Assembly: GCF_000293785.1 (NCBI RefSeq) | Contig: NZ_AKZI01000120.1 | Coordinates: 1-50,407 of the forward strand | Direction: 5' to 3' | Length of the DNA stretch: 50,407 nucleotides | Origin: Rhodovulum sp. PH10 | GTDB taxonomy: Bacteria; Pseudomonadota; Alphaproteobacteria; Rhizobiales; Xanthobacteraceae | Part shown: positions 18,923-28,131 of the stretch, piece by piece | How positions within the stretch are numbered: position 1 is the stretch's first letter | Layout of the letters: each line of letters starts with the position of its first letter | Made by a program: the position numbers and the translations under genes | The notes under the pieces: generated by a model | Told to the model about the DNA's origin: nothing | Databases searched by the model: none | Seen by the model: the letters and a program-made list of their open reading frames with translations, nothing else

Positions 18923-19894
18923 TCAGTTGAGGCGATGCGGGCGCTCGCGCTGCTCGCCGTCGGCCGGTGGCGGCTCGGCGGCAGACGCCGGATACGACTC
19001 GCTCTGCCGCGGCTCGCCCGCCGGCCCGCCGGTCCGACCCGGCCCGTCGCCGGCCTGCGCCGTGCTTGCCTGCGCCGTCGCCTCGGCGGCGGCGCGCTCG
19101 GCATCGGCCTGGAGGTGGGCGCGATACGACTTCCAACCGAGCGGCAGGCAGCCGAGATAGACGATCGAGCCGAGCGCCAAGACCTCCCAGGGGTAGGAGA
19201 TCAGCAGGGCGAAAAAGAGCACGGCCAGCACGAAGGCCGGCAGCACCAGCTCCGGCGCCACCCGCGTGCCGAACTTCTTCCCCGAGAACACCGGCAGCTT
19301 GGAGATCATCAAAATGCCGATCACCAGCGTGTAGACGGCGACCAGCGGCGACGGCATCAAATACTTGGCGACGCCGAGGAACTGCAGATAGAGCGGCAGC
19401 AGCACGACGATCGCGCCGGCCGGTGCCGGGATGCCGGTGAAATAGTTGCCGGCCCAGGGCGGCCGGTTGGGATCGTCGATCATCACGTTGAAGCGGGCGA
19501 GCCGGAGCCCACCGCAGATCGCGAAGACGATGGCGACGATCCAGCCGACGTTCTTGAGGACCTGAAGATCCCAGAAGTAGAGAATCATCGCCGGCGCGAC
19601 GCCGAAATTGACGAAATCGGCGAGGCTGTCGAGCTCGGCACCGAAGCGGGAGGTGCCCTTGAGCATGCGGGCGAGCCGCCCGTCGATGCCGTCGAGCACC
19701 GCGGCGGCGACGATCGCGGCGAGCGCCAGCTCGAAGCGCCCTTCGGCGCCGAGCCGCAGCGCGGTCAGGCCGGCGCACAGCGACAGGAGGGTGACGACGT
19801 TTGGAACGAGCGTCCGCACGGGGATCGGGCGAAAGCCGCGGCGACGCGGCTCGCGGCGATCACGATCGGGATCGAAGGGAGGGAACAGCGACAT
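18923..19894 (-). CDS. pssA: CDP-diacylglycerol--serine O-phosphatidyltransferase
   Basis: A 323-residue membrane enzyme that makes phosphatidylserine. The CDP-alcohol phosphotransferase signature is intact at about residues 69-93: [26 protein letters not shown] (DGxxAR...G...D...D). About eight hydrophobic segments follow. ATG 19894 is used; a TTG three codons earlier is possible. The last ~70 residues are Ala/Glu/Pro-rich and probably unstructured. It works directly before psd, which lies upstream on the same strand but is separated from it by a ParDE pair. Confidence 0.93.
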   Translation of the reverse strand: MSLFPPFDPDRDRREPRRRGFRPIPVRTLVPNVVTLLSLCAGLTALRLGAEGRFELALAAIVAAAVLDGIDGRLARMLKGTSRFGAELDSLADFVNFGVAPAMILYFWDLQVLKNVGWIVAIVFAICGGLRLARFNVMIDDPNRPPWAGNYFTGIPAPAGAIVVLLPLYLQFLGVAKYLMPSPLVAVYTLVIGILMISKLPVFSGKKFGTRVAPELVLPAFVLAVLFFALLISYPWEVLALGSIVYLGCLPLGWKSYRAHLQADAERAAAEATAQASTAQAGDGPGRTGGPAGEPRQSESYPASAAEPPPADGEQRERPHRLN

Positions 19895-20019
19895 GGCGGG
19901 CAACTATAGTGCGCTCTCGAAGGTTCCGCCATGCCGACGGCATCGCCGAGCGACGAAGCGTGATTTTCGGAACGAGCGGTGCCGGGGAACGGCACAGGCC
20001 TCACCGGGGCAGCGGCATT

Positions 20020-20337
20020 TTACCGCCCGAAGAACGTAGCGAGATCGCGGCGGCCGTCGACGACGCGGACGATCTCGATGTGGTCGAGCGGCCCTTCGTC
20101 GGTATCCGGCACGGTGCGGTAAAGAACGAGGAACGGCGCTTCGACCAGCATCCGCACCGAAGGCCGGATATCCGGCCGCTTCGGACCGAGGCGCCGCTGC
20201 GTGCGGAGCAGCTCGATCTTCTCCTCGATCCGGTCGATCCAGCACTCGGCGGCGGCCGGGTCGTGCAAGCCGATCGCGACGTAAATGTCCAAAAGGTCGG
20301 CCCGCGCCAGCGCAGTCCAGACCGCCTCAGTCGGCAT
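20020..20337 (-). CDS. ParE-family toxin
   Basis: A 105-residue RelE/ParE-fold protein: VWTALARADLLDIYVAIG, ECWIDRIEEKIELLRTQRRLG, VRMLVEAPFLVLYRTVPDTDEGPLDHIEIVRVVDGRRDL, all in ParE order with the terminal I-x-R-V-x-x-G-R-R-D-L motif. ParE toxins usually poison gyrase. ATG 20337 overlaps the antitoxin gene by 11 nt. Confidence 0.88.
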   Translation of the reverse strand: MPTEAVWTALARADLLDIYVAIGLHDPAAAECWIDRIEEKIELLRTQRRLGPKRPDIRPSVRMLVEAPFLVLYRTVPDTDEGPLDHIEIVRVVDGRRDLATFFGR

Positions 20338-20617
20338 CGCCCGCGGCCTTCGAGGCCTCGTCGAGCCGGCCGCGAGCCTCTCGCCGCACGTCCTCGAAGG
20401 ACACCGGCCCGGCCGGACCACTGGCGATCCCGGCATCCCACAGGGCTCGCAGCCTTGCAGCATCGTCGCGCAGCAATGCGCGCCTCTGCTGCCAGTCGCG
20501 CACCGCTTCCTGCACGATGTCGCTCGTCGTCGCGTACTCGCCGGCCGCGACGGCCGCCCGCAAATCGGCGACCTGCTCGCTGGTCAGCGCCACGCTCACC
20601 GTCTCGTCGTCGGCCAT
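20327..20617 (-). CDS. ParD-family antitoxin (CopG/RHH)
   Basis: A 96-residue antitoxin: ETVSVALTSEQVADLRAAVAAGEYATTSDIVQEAVRDWQQRRAL is the ribbon-helix-helix, followed by the toxin-binding tail (LRALWDAGIASGPAGPVSFEDVRREARGRL). It precedes and overlaps the ParE gene and presumably represses the operon. The pair is inserted between psd and pssA. Confidence 0.9.
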   Translation of the reverse strand: MADDETVSVALTSEQVADLRAAVAAGEYATTSDIVQEAVRDWQQRRALLRDDAARLRALWDAGIASGPAGPVSFEDVRREARGRLDEASKAAGDAD

Positions 20618-20700
20618 CGCGACCTCCGGTCCGGATCGTAGCAAAAGCCGCGATCGCCCTGAAGCTTCTCCCCGGAGCGGGTGCCGCGCGTGCGAAAACC

Positions 20701-21402
20701 CTACCCCACCCGATAGGTCCGGCCCGGATCGCTCGCCTTGAGGTCGGCCAAGACCGTCTCGCCGGCGGTCATCACCTGCCCCTCGGCGACCAGCGGGCGG
20801 GTGCCGTCGGGGAGATAGACGTCGACCCGCGACCCGAACCGGATCATGCCGACCCGCTCGCCGGCGCCGATCGAGCCGCCCTCGCGCACGAAGGTGACGA
20901 TCCGCCGGGCGACCAGGCCGGCGATCTGCACCATGCCGATCCGCACGCCCGACGCCGAGGCGATCACGAAGCCGTTGCGCTCGTTGCCCTCGCTCGCCTT
21001 GTCGAGCTCGGCATTGAGGAAAAGCCCCGGCGTGTAGGCGATCCGCTCGATCCGGCCGGCGACCGGCGAGCGGTTCACGTGCACGTCGAACACGCTCATG
21101 AAGATCGAGACGCGCGGCAGCGCCGCATTGCCGAGGCCGAGCTCGGGCGGCGGGACGGCGGCCTGCACGCGGGCGACCCGGCCATCGGCCGGCGCCACCA
21201 CGATGCCCTCGCGCAGCGGGGTGACGCGCGCCGGGTCGCGGAAGAAATAGACGCACCACAGCGTGAGGAAGAAGCCCAGCCAGCCGAGCGGCGACCAGAT
21301 CCAGAAGAGCACCAGGCTCACCAGCGCGAAGGCGCCGATGAAGGGATAGCCCTCGGAATTGACGGGCGCGAGCTGGGAGCGAATGGAATTCACGATCGAC
21401 AT
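20701..21402 (-). CDS. psd: Phosphatidylserine decarboxylase proenzyme (short form)
   Basis: A 233-residue membrane-associated enzyme that makes phosphatidylethanolamine. One hydrophobic hairpin ([32 protein letters not shown]) anchors it. Conserved blocks are [27 protein letters not shown] and, near the C-terminus, [11 protein letters not shown], whose GS is the self-cleavage site generating the pyruvoyl group. ATG 21402 fits the short alphaproteobacterial type. Confidence 0.95.
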   Translation of the reverse strand: MSIVNSIRSQLAPVNSEGYPFIGAFALVSLVLFWIWSPLGWLGFFLTLWCVYFFRDPARVTPLREGIVVAPADGRVARVQAAVPPPELGLGNAALPRVSIFMSVFDVHVNRSPVAGRIERIAYTPGLFLNAELDKASEGNERNGFVIASASGVRIGMVQIAGLVARRIVTFVREGGSIGAGERVGMIRFGSRVDVYLPDGTRPLVAEGQVMTAGETVLADLKASDPGRTYRVG

Positions 21403-21629
21403 TCGGGATCTCTCGAAATCCGGTTTTCGCGGCGCGGCGCTCTTGCGCCCGCAACGGCCGTGCCGGCGCGGACGAGCCGGGCCGGCGCTTCCTGCCTTGG
21501 TAGCACACCGCGCGCAAGCCGGATCGCCCGGCGTTCCGGCGTCCACATCTCACGGCGGCAAATCGTTACCGCCCGCCGCCGATTCCGCACCTCGCGCGCA
21601 CCGCCCCGGCAGCGGGGCGGAACCAGAAG

Positions 21630-23582
21630 TCAATCCACCGGCTCGATCCGGTCGGCGCGGTCGGCCGAGCGCTCGGTCTCGTCGTCGGACAACCCCGGCG
21701 GCGGGTTGCGGTTGGGGGCGACCGGCGAATCGCCGACCTCGGCGAGCTTTTCGCGGGCCTGCTCGGCCTCGCGCTGCCGGTTCCACATGCCGGCATAGAG
21801 GCCGTCCTGCTCCAGAAGCTCGGCATGGGTGCCGCGCTCGGCGATTTGGCCCTGGTCGAGCACGATGATCTCGTCGGCGCCGACGATGGTGGAGAGCCGG
21901 TGGGCGATCACCAGCGAGGTGCGGTTCTCCGACACCCGCTCGAGCGCGTCCTGGATCTCCTTCTCGGTGTGGCTGTCGAGCGCCGAGGTCGCCTCGTCGA
22001 GCAAGAGGATCGGCGGCCCCTTGAGGATCGTGCGGGCGATCGCCACCCGCTGCTTCTCGCCGCCGGAGAGTTTCAGGCCGCGCTCGCCGACCTCGGTCTC
22101 GTAGCCCTTGGGGGCGGCGCGGATGAAGCCGTCGATCTGGGCGAGGCGCGCGGCCTCCTCCACCTCCGCGTCGGTCGCCTCCCAGCGGCCGTAACGGATG
22201 TTGTAGCGGATGGTGTCGTTGAACAGCACGGTGTCCTGCGGAACCATGCCGATGGCGTCGCGCAGCGACGCCTGCGACACCGTGCGGATGTCCTGCCCGT
22301 CGATGGTGATGCGGCCGCCGGTGACGTCGTAGAAGCGGAACAGCAGCCGCGAGATGGTCGACTTGCCGGCGCCCGACGGCCCGACGATCGCCACCGTCCG
22401 GCCCGCCGGCACCTCGAAGGAGATGCCCTGCAGGATCGGCCGGTCCGGCTCGTAGGCGAACTGCACGTTCTCGAAGCGGATGGTGCCGGCCGGCACGGCG
22501 AGCGGCGGCGCGCCGGGCGCATCGGCGATCTCGGGCGGGCGGCGGAGAATGCCGAACATCGTCTCGATGTCGATCACTGCCTGCTTGATCTCGCGATACA
22601 CCATGCCCATGAAGTTGAGCGGCTGGTAGAGCTGGATCATCATCGCGTTGATCATCACGAAGTCGCCGATCGACTGGGTGCCGCGCCGCACCCCGACCGC
22701 GCACATCGCCATCGCGACGGTGAGCCCCACCGTGAAGATCGCCGCCTGCCCGGCATTGAGCACGGCGAGCGAGGTGTAGGTCTTCACGCTCGCGTCCTCG
22801 TAGCGCTCCATCGAGCGGTCGTAGCGGGCCGCCTCGCGGCGCTCGGCGGAGAAGTATTTCACCGTCTCGTAGTTGAGCAGCGAGTCGATCGCCTTGGTGT
22901 TGGCCTCGGTGTCGCTGTCGTTCATCTGGCGGCGGATGGCGATCCGCCACTCGGTCGCGTAATAGGTGTAGATCATGTAGACGGCGACGGTGGCCAGCAC
23001 CACCACCACGTAGCGCCAGTCGAACTGATAGAGCAGCACGCCGACGATCAGCGCCAGCTCGATCACGGTCGGCACCGCCTGCAGCAGGACCATCCGCACG
23101 ATGATCTCGATGCCGTTGCGACCACGCTCCAGCACGCGGGTGAGGCCGCCGGTCTTGCGCTCCAGGTGAAAGCGCAGCGACAGCTCGTGCATGTGCCGGA
23201 AGGTCCGGATCGCGAGCCGCCGCACCGCGTGCATCGCCACCTTGGCGAAGACGCCGTCGCGCACCTGGGTCAGCAGCGCCATCAGGATGCGGGTGCCGCC
23301 ATAGGCGGCGGTCAGCGCCACCGGCGCGGCGAGCACCCAGCCGAGGGTGGCGGCGGTCGAGGAGGCCGGCGCCGACAGCGCGTCGGTCGCCCATTTGAAG
23401 GTGAAGGGGACGACGATGGTGGCGAGCTTGGCGCCGAGCAGCAGCACCAGCGCCCATGCCACCCGCCGCTTGAGGTCGGCCCGGTCGGCCGGCCAGATGA
23501 AGGGCCAAAGCGCGACCAAGGTGTCGATCAGCCTGGCCCCTTCGGGCGCGACGTCGCGGGAATCGGGCGCGCTGTGTCTCAT
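21630..23582 (-). CDS. ATM1/HMT1-type ABC exporter (fused permease and ATPase)
   Basis: A 650-residue half-transporter, one membrane domain (about residues 30-340, six helices) and one ATPase domain (about 370-610). Walker A GPSGAGKST, signature LSGGEKQRVAIART, Walker B ILLLDEATSALD and the H-loop AHRLSTI are intact. Alphaproteobacterial ATM1 relatives export glutathione-bound metals or sulfur species. ATG 23582 is chosen because family N-termini start just before RLIDTLVALWPFIWP; the frame is open further upstream. The last ~40 residues form a polar tail. It precedes psd by about 230 bp. Confidence 0.93.
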   Translation of the reverse strand: MRHSAPDSRDVAPEGARLIDTLVALWPFIWPADRADLKRRVAWALVLLLGAKLATIVVPFTFKWATDALSAPASSTAATLGWVLAAPVALTAAYGGTRILMALLTQVRDGVFAKVAMHAVRRLAIRTFRHMHELSLRFHLERKTGGLTRVLERGRNGIEIIVRMVLLQAVPTVIELALIVGVLLYQFDWRYVVVVLATVAVYMIYTYYATEWRIAIRRQMNDSDTEANTKAIDSLLNYETVKYFSAERREAARYDRSMERYEDASVKTYTSLAVLNAGQAAIFTVGLTVAMAMCAVGVRRGTQSIGDFVMINAMMIQLYQPLNFMGMVYREIKQAVIDIETMFGILRRPPEIADAPGAPPLAVPAGTIRFENVQFAYEPDRPILQGISFEVPAGRTVAIVGPSGAGKSTISRLLFRFYDVTGGRITIDGQDIRTVSQASLRDAIGMVPQDTVLFNDTIRYNIRYGRWEATDAEVEEAARLAQIDGFIRAAPKGYETEVGERGLKLSGGEKQRVAIARTILKGPPILLLDEATSALDSHTEKEIQDALERVSENRTSLVIAHRLSTIVGADEIIVLDQGQIAERGTHAELLEQDGLYAGMWNRQREAEQAREKLAEVGDSPVAPNRNPPPGLSDDETERSADRADRIEPVD

Positions 23583-23847
23583 TGCGGAATCGATGTCTCG
23601 GATGGCGGGCTCGGGGCCGAACGACGGGCGACGGACGGCGGCGAGAGCCCGGAAGCGGCGGAACGGATTTTTGCGGGCGGCGCGCGGCCGGGAGGGTCGA
23701 TGCCCGCCGGCGGTCGCGCCTTGCCTCCATATAGGCCTTTCGGCGCCGTGTTCCATCCGGCGTGCCGTCGCGGGCGCCGCAGGACACCGCAGGACACCAC
23801 CGCGCGGCGGCTTGACGCCCGCCCGCCGGTGGCGCCAAGTGCCTCAC

Positions 23848-24453
23848 ATGACCGACATTCGAAGAATCTGCGTCTATTGCGGCTCGAGCCCGGGCCACGA
23901 CCCGGCCTTCATGGCCGCGGCCCGCACGCTCGGCCGGCTGATGGCCGAGAGCAAGGTCGGCCTGGTCTATGGCGGCGGCGCCAACGGGCTGATGGGGGCG
24001 GTTGCGACCGCGGTCGCCGAGCACGGCGGCGACGTGGTCGGCGTGATCCCGACCTTCCTGCGCACCCGGGAAAACATGTTTCGCGGCGCGCACGAGCTGA
24101 TCGTCACCGCCGACATGCACGAGCGCAAGCGCATCATGTTCGAGCGGGCCGACGCGTTCGTGGCGCTGCCGGGCGGCATCGGCACGCTGGAGGAGCTGGT
24201 CGAGCAGCTCACCTGGGCGCAGCTCGGCCGCCACAGGAAGCCGATCCTGCTGGCCGATCTCCAGGGCTTCTGGCAGCCGCTGATCGGCGTCGTCGACGGC
24301 ATGCGCGAAGCCGGCTTCATCCATTCGAGCGCGCTGATGAACTACCACGTCTGCGCGACGGTGGAGGAGATCCTGCCGACCCTGCGGGCGGCGGCCGCCG
24401 CCGTCAGCGAGGAGGAAACTGCCGGCGACACCGCGACGGTGGAGCGGCTGTGA
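23848..24453 (+). CDS. LOG-family protein (cytokinin riboside 5'-monophosphate phosphoribohydrolase type)
   Basis: A 201-residue Rossmann-like protein: RICVYCGSSPGHDPAF, VYGGGANGLMGAVA, then MFERADAFVALPGGIGTLEELVEQLTWAQLG with the diagnostic PGGxGTxxE. Family members release the base from nucleotide 5'-monophosphates. ATG 23848 fits the family start; the long open frame upstream is not used. Divergent from the ABC exporter. Confidence 0.9.
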   Translation: MTDIRRICVYCGSSPGHDPAFMAAARTLGRLMAESKVGLVYGGGANGLMGAVATAVAEHGGDVVGVIPTFLRTRENMFRGAHELIVTADMHERKRIMFERADAFVALPGGIGTLEELVEQLTWAQLGRHRKPILLADLQGFWQPLIGVVDGMREAGFIHSSALMNYHVCATVEEILPTLRAAAAAVSEEETAGDTATVERL

Positions 24454-24470
24454 GCGCGCTCCGACGTCAT

Positions 24471-24659
24471 CGCCGGGCTTCGACCCGGCGACCCATCACA
24501 CTGAATTAAAACTTGTTCTTCGATTTTTGATGGATGCGCGGGTCGAGCCCGCGCATGACGAACGCATGCATTCGAGGCGATGTGTGCATCCCTCGGCGCG
24601 AAAGCGGGGACCCAGGAGCGACACGGAACGGCCGACTGGATTCCCGCTTCCGCGGGAAT
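24471..24659. repeat. Three palindromic intergenic repeat units
   Basis: Three hairpins follow the LOG gene: cgccgggcttcgacccggcg (24471-24490), an imperfect 23-base palindrome atgcgcgggtcg...cgcat (24534-24556), and attcccgcttccgcgggaat (24640-24659). Similar mosaic palindromes are scattered between genes in many Hyphomicrobiales. They may end transcription of both convergent genes. Confidence 0.7.
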
Positions 24660-24693
24660 GAGCGGAGTGTGGGGTGACGTCCCCGGAAACGAT

Positions 24694-26583
24694 CTACGAG
24701 ACGATCGGGGCGGGGTCGTCGCCGGCCATCACGGTGCGCAGGCGCGGGAGGTCGGCCCGGCACGGGCGCTCGGCGGCGGAAAGCCCGTCGCAGCGGCCGG
24801 CGTGGCGGCAGTCGCCGCACAGGCGGACGGTGCGCTCGCGCGGAAAGCGGATCGTCACGGTGGTGCCGACCCCCGGCTCGCTGGACATCTCCAGCACGCC
24901 GCCGTGCAGCTCGGCGAGCCGCTTGACCAGCGGCAGCCCGAGCCCGGTGCCGCGCAGCCCGTGCGACTCGACGCCGTGCACCTGCTCGAACGGCCGGAGC
25001 ACCCGGCCGAGATCGTCCGCGGCGATGCCGATGCCGGTGTCGCGCACGGTAAAGGAGAAGCCGCGCTCGCCGGGCGGCGGCACGGTCACCGTGACGGTGC
25101 CGCCGCGCGGGGTGAACTTCACCGCGTTCGACAGCACGTTGAGCAGCATCTGACGCAGCCGCATGCGATCGGCGACCAGCCGCCGCTCGCTGCCCTCGAC
25201 GTCGAGCACGAGCCGGAGGCCGAGCGTCTCGGCCTGGGCGCCGAACAGCCCGACCGCCGCTGCCACCTCCTCGGCGAGATCGACGACCTCTTCGCGCAGG
25301 ACGATCCGGTCGGCCGCGGCGGCCGCATGGTCGAGAATCTGCTCGGCGAGCGCCAGAAGGTGCCGGCCGCTGTCGCCGATCGCGGTGCAGTATTCGCGGT
25401 ATTTCGGATCGCCGAGCGGCCCCCGCGTCTCCAACAGCATCGCCTCGGAAAAGCCGATGATGATGGTCAGCGGCGTGCGCAGCTCGTGGCCGAGATGGGA
25501 CAGCGGCGTGGTGTCCGGCAGACCGAGATTTTGGCGCGCGAGCGCGGTGCCGGCGACCTCGGCGCCGGTCGGCCCGGCCGGCGCGACGACGCCCGCCCGC
25601 TCGGCCGCCGGCGCGGCCCGGTTCGCCGTGTCCGGCGCCCCGTCCGGGAGTGGTCGGAACCGGTTCAGAAGCACCGCGCAGCCGAGCACCGTGGTCGGGA
25701 AAAGCGCCACCACCGCGCCGAGCAGCATCACCACCAGCACGCCGCTGCGGGAGCGTCCCTCGGGTGCGGCGACCGCGACCGTCAACCCCGACCCGGCGGG
25801 GGCGACGACCGTCCGCATCGCCCGGCCGGCGATGGTCGTGATGCCCGGCACCGCCTCCGGCATGCCGGCGGCCGGCGGCACCATCGTTCCCGGCGCCACC
25901 GCGCAATCGGCGATCCCCTCGGCCGGCCGCACGAGCGCCGCCACTGCGCCGTCGAGCAGCACCACCGCGACGGTGTCCGGCGGCAGCCCCGGCCCGGCGA
26001 GAAGCTCGTGCAGACGTCCGCAGCCGAGGATGGTCGCCAGCACCTCGAGCCGACCGGCCCCCCGCGCGACCGGCACCGCGATGCCGAGCCCAACCGGATC
26101 GCCATCGGGCGGCAGCACGGCGACCGCCCGCCGCGAGGTGGCGATCACCCGGCGGGCGAGCGCCGACATGCGGAGCGAATCGGACGGGGCGAGGCCGTCG
26201 ACCGGCCGCTCGCGCGCGCCGTCGAGCAGCGTCACCGGGGCGCCGTGCAGCGCCGTGCGCATCGCCGCCACGTCGCGCCGAAACCCGTCGAGGTCGTCGG
26301 CGGCCAGCCGCGGCGAGCGGGACAGAAGGCGCAAGGTGCCGCCGATGGTCGCGATCTCGCGGTCGAGCGCGGCGGCGAACCCGCGGGCGGCGGCGAGCCG
26401 CTGCTCGGCCGTCGGCCCTCGCCCGCCGAGCCCGTCCGAGGCGACGGTCCACACGGCGAGCGACAGGATCGCGGCGAGCGCCGCCGCGAGCGCCCAGGCA
26501 AAAACCCAGGCGAGCGGCTGGACGAGCGCGCCGCGCCCGGATACCCGCGGCATCTTTCCGACGATCCGAGTCGTCGTGTCCAT
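24694..26583 (-). CDS. Membrane sensor histidine kinase with C-terminal cysteine cluster
   Basis: A 629-residue kinase from ATG 26583; the frame is open to 26862 but this start places the first helix (residues ~21-46) normally. A periplasmic sensor region (~47-280) and second helix (~281-306) follow. The phospho-acceptor is His366 in LGHELRTPLT. ATP-binding boxes are NVLSNAVKF (N485), DTGIGI (515-520) and GTGLGLPLV (545-553). After the kinase core, residues 589-608 hold four cysteines (CGDCRHAGRC...C), absent from ordinary kinases and suggestive of a metal or redox site. No response regulator gene is adjacent. The input signal is unknown. Confidence 0.88.
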   Translation of the reverse strand: MDTTTRIVGKMPRVSGRGALVQPLAWVFAWALAAALAAILSLAVWTVASDGLGGRGPTAEQRLAAARGFAAALDREIATIGGTLRLLSRSPRLAADDLDGFRRDVAAMRTALHGAPVTLLDGARERPVDGLAPSDSLRMSALARRVIATSRRAVAVLPPDGDPVGLGIAVPVARGAGRLEVLATILGCGRLHELLAGPGLPPDTVAVVLLDGAVAALVRPAEGIADCAVAPGTMVPPAAGMPEAVPGITTIAGRAMRTVVAPAGSGLTVAVAAPEGRSRSGVLVVMLLGAVVALFPTTVLGCAVLLNRFRPLPDGAPDTANRAAPAAERAGVVAPAGPTGAEVAGTALARQNLGLPDTTPLSHLGHELRTPLTIIIGFSEAMLLETRGPLGDPKYREYCTAIGDSGRHLLALAEQILDHAAAAADRIVLREEVVDLAEEVAAAVGLFGAQAETLGLRLVLDVEGSERRLVADRMRLRQMLLNVLSNAVKFTPRGGTVTVTVPPPGERGFSFTVRDTGIGIAADDLGRVLRPFEQVHGVESHGLRGTGLGLPLVKRLAELHGGVLEMSSEPGVGTTVTIRFPRERTVRLCGDCRHAGRCDGLSAAERPCRADLPRLRTVMAGDDPAPIVS

Positions 26584-27078
26584 CGGTCGTGCCCCGCTGC
26601 CCGGCGATGCGGGCGCCATCCGTCCTCCGAACCGGAGGCGCGGGCGAGACACCGTCGCGCATCCGTCCGGCAGGCCCCGGCGGAGGGTGGAAAACGGACG
26701 AAACGCACGCGATACGAACAATTCGCCGCAGCGATCCCGCGCAACGCCGGCCAGGCCCGGGCGACGGGCGGCACGGCGAGGGGGACGCGGAGCGGCGAAC
26801 GGGACGCCTTGCGGTCGACTCCCCGACACTGGAAGTGAAAGCGGAATCGTCGGACGGTTCAACCCCCGGCTAATACCTAGTCGACGTTATGGCCGATCAC
26901 CCACCGCGCCCACCGTGCCCATCGTGACCACCGGACCAGCCCCCGACGCGGAGGGTGGTGCCGCCGACGCGGGCGGCGGACGGCGGACGGGCGAACCGCC
27001 CGGTTCCCAGCGGCGCTCGAATTGCTTTATCGTTCCGCCATCATCGTTCCGCCATCGACCACAGCGAGGCCGCGCCCC
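26584..27078. other. 495 bp spacer between divergent kinase and MoxR-like genes
   Basis: No gene recognised. It presumably carries both divergent promoters. A short tandem CGTTCCGCCATC-like repeat occurs near 27028-27056. Confidence 0.4.
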
Positions 27079-27924
27079 ATGCGTTTCGAAGGCACCACGG
27101 CGTATGTCGCCACCGACGACTTGAAGATCGCCGTCAATGCGGCCATCGCGCTCGAGCGCCCGCTCCTGGTGAAGGGCGAGCCCGGCACCGGCAAGACCGT
27201 GCTGGCGCTCGAGGTGGCGAAGAGCGTGAACGCTCCGCTGATCGAGTGGCACGTCAAGTCGACCACCAAGGCGCAGCAGGGGCTCTACGAATACGACGCC
27301 GTCTCGCGCCTGCGCGACAGCCAGCTCGGCGACGAGCGGGTCAAGGACATCCGCAACTACATCAAGCGCGGAAAACTGTGGGAGGCGTTCGTCGCCGACG
27401 AGCGGCCGGTATTGTTGATCGACGAGATCGACAAGGCCGACATCGAGTTCCCGAACGACCTCCTGCAGGAGCTCGATCGGATGGAATTCTTCGTCTACGA
27501 GACCGGCGAGACGGTGAAGGCGCGCCGCCGGCCGATCGTCGTGATCACCTCGAACAACGAGAAGGAGCTGCCGGACGCCTTTCTGCGCCGCTGCTTCTTC
27601 CACTACATCCGCTTTCCCGATCCCGAGACCATGCAGGCGATCGTCGACGTGCACTTTCCGGGCATCAAGCCGCGCCTCGTCGCCGAGGCGCTGCGCCTGT
27701 TCTACGAGATCCGCGACGTGCCGGGGCTGAAGAAGAAGCCCTCCACCTCTGAGCTTCTCGACTGGCTGAAGCTCCTGATGGTCGAGGACGTCGGCCCGGA
27801 GACGTTGCGCGAGCGCGACCCCAAGAAGCTGATCCCGCCGCTGCACGGCGCGCTGCTGAAGAACGAGCAGGACGTTCACCTGTTCGAGCGCCTCGCCTTC
27901 ATGGCGAAGCGGGAGAGGCGGTGA
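27079..27924 (+). CDS. MoxR-like AAA+ ATPase
   Basis: A 281-residue AAA+ protein. Walker A GEPGTGKT (residues ~34-41), Walker B VLLIDEIDKAD, sensor 1 ITSNNEKELPDAFLRRC with the arginine finger. The TTKAQQGLYEYDAVSRL segment is typical of the subgroup linked to von Willebrand (CoxE-like) proteins and acting as chaperones for metalloenzyme assembly. No vWA gene is directly downstream, where an intergenic repeat and sodC follow, so the partner is missing or elsewhere. ATG 27079 fits the family start. Confidence 0.92.
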   Translation: MRFEGTTAYVATDDLKIAVNAAIALERPLLVKGEPGTGKTVLALEVAKSVNAPLIEWHVKSTTKAQQGLYEYDAVSRLRDSQLGDERVKDIRNYIKRGKLWEAFVADERPVLLIDEIDKADIEFPNDLLQELDRMEFFVYETGETVKARRRPIVVITSNNEKELPDAFLRRCFFHYIRFPDPETMQAIVDVHFPGIKPRLVAEALRLFYEIRDVPGLKKKPSTSELLDWLKLLMVEDVGPETLRERDPKKLIPPLHGALLKNEQDVHLFERLAFMAKRERR

Positions 27925-27929
27925 AAAAG

Positions 27930-28066
27930 GGGGCGAATGGCGAATGGCGAATGGCGAGTAGTTGAAGGGGGCGAATGGCGAGTGGCGAATGGCGAGTGGA
28001 AAGTCCGCTACCGTTCTTTCGCTACTCGCTACTCGCTACTCGCTACTCACCATTCGCCACTCGCCC
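27930..28066. repeat. Heptamer repeat array forming a large inverted repeat
   Basis: The left arm (27930-28000) repeats GCGAATG/GCGAGTG units of 7 bp; the right arm (28019-28066) repeats the complementary-type CGCTACT/CGCCATT units. Positions 27978-28000 pair with 28044-28066 at about 21 of 23 bases. The arms would form a long hairpin after the MoxR-like gene. The unit length and lack of unique spacers exclude CRISPR. Confidence 0.8.
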
Positions 28067-28131
28067 CTCCCACGGAACCACCCTTCCGGCTCGCCCGTTC
28101 CCCGAGCGGAACGTTCCGAAGGGAGACCCAC

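Noticed and set aside
20701-21546. Longer psd start upstream of 21402
   Set aside because: The additional residues are Arg-rich, lack a ribosome-binding site and do not occur in short-form decarboxylases.
27930-28066. Possible CRISPR array
   Set aside because: Units are 7 bp and directly adjacent, with no unique spacers and no cas genes nearby.
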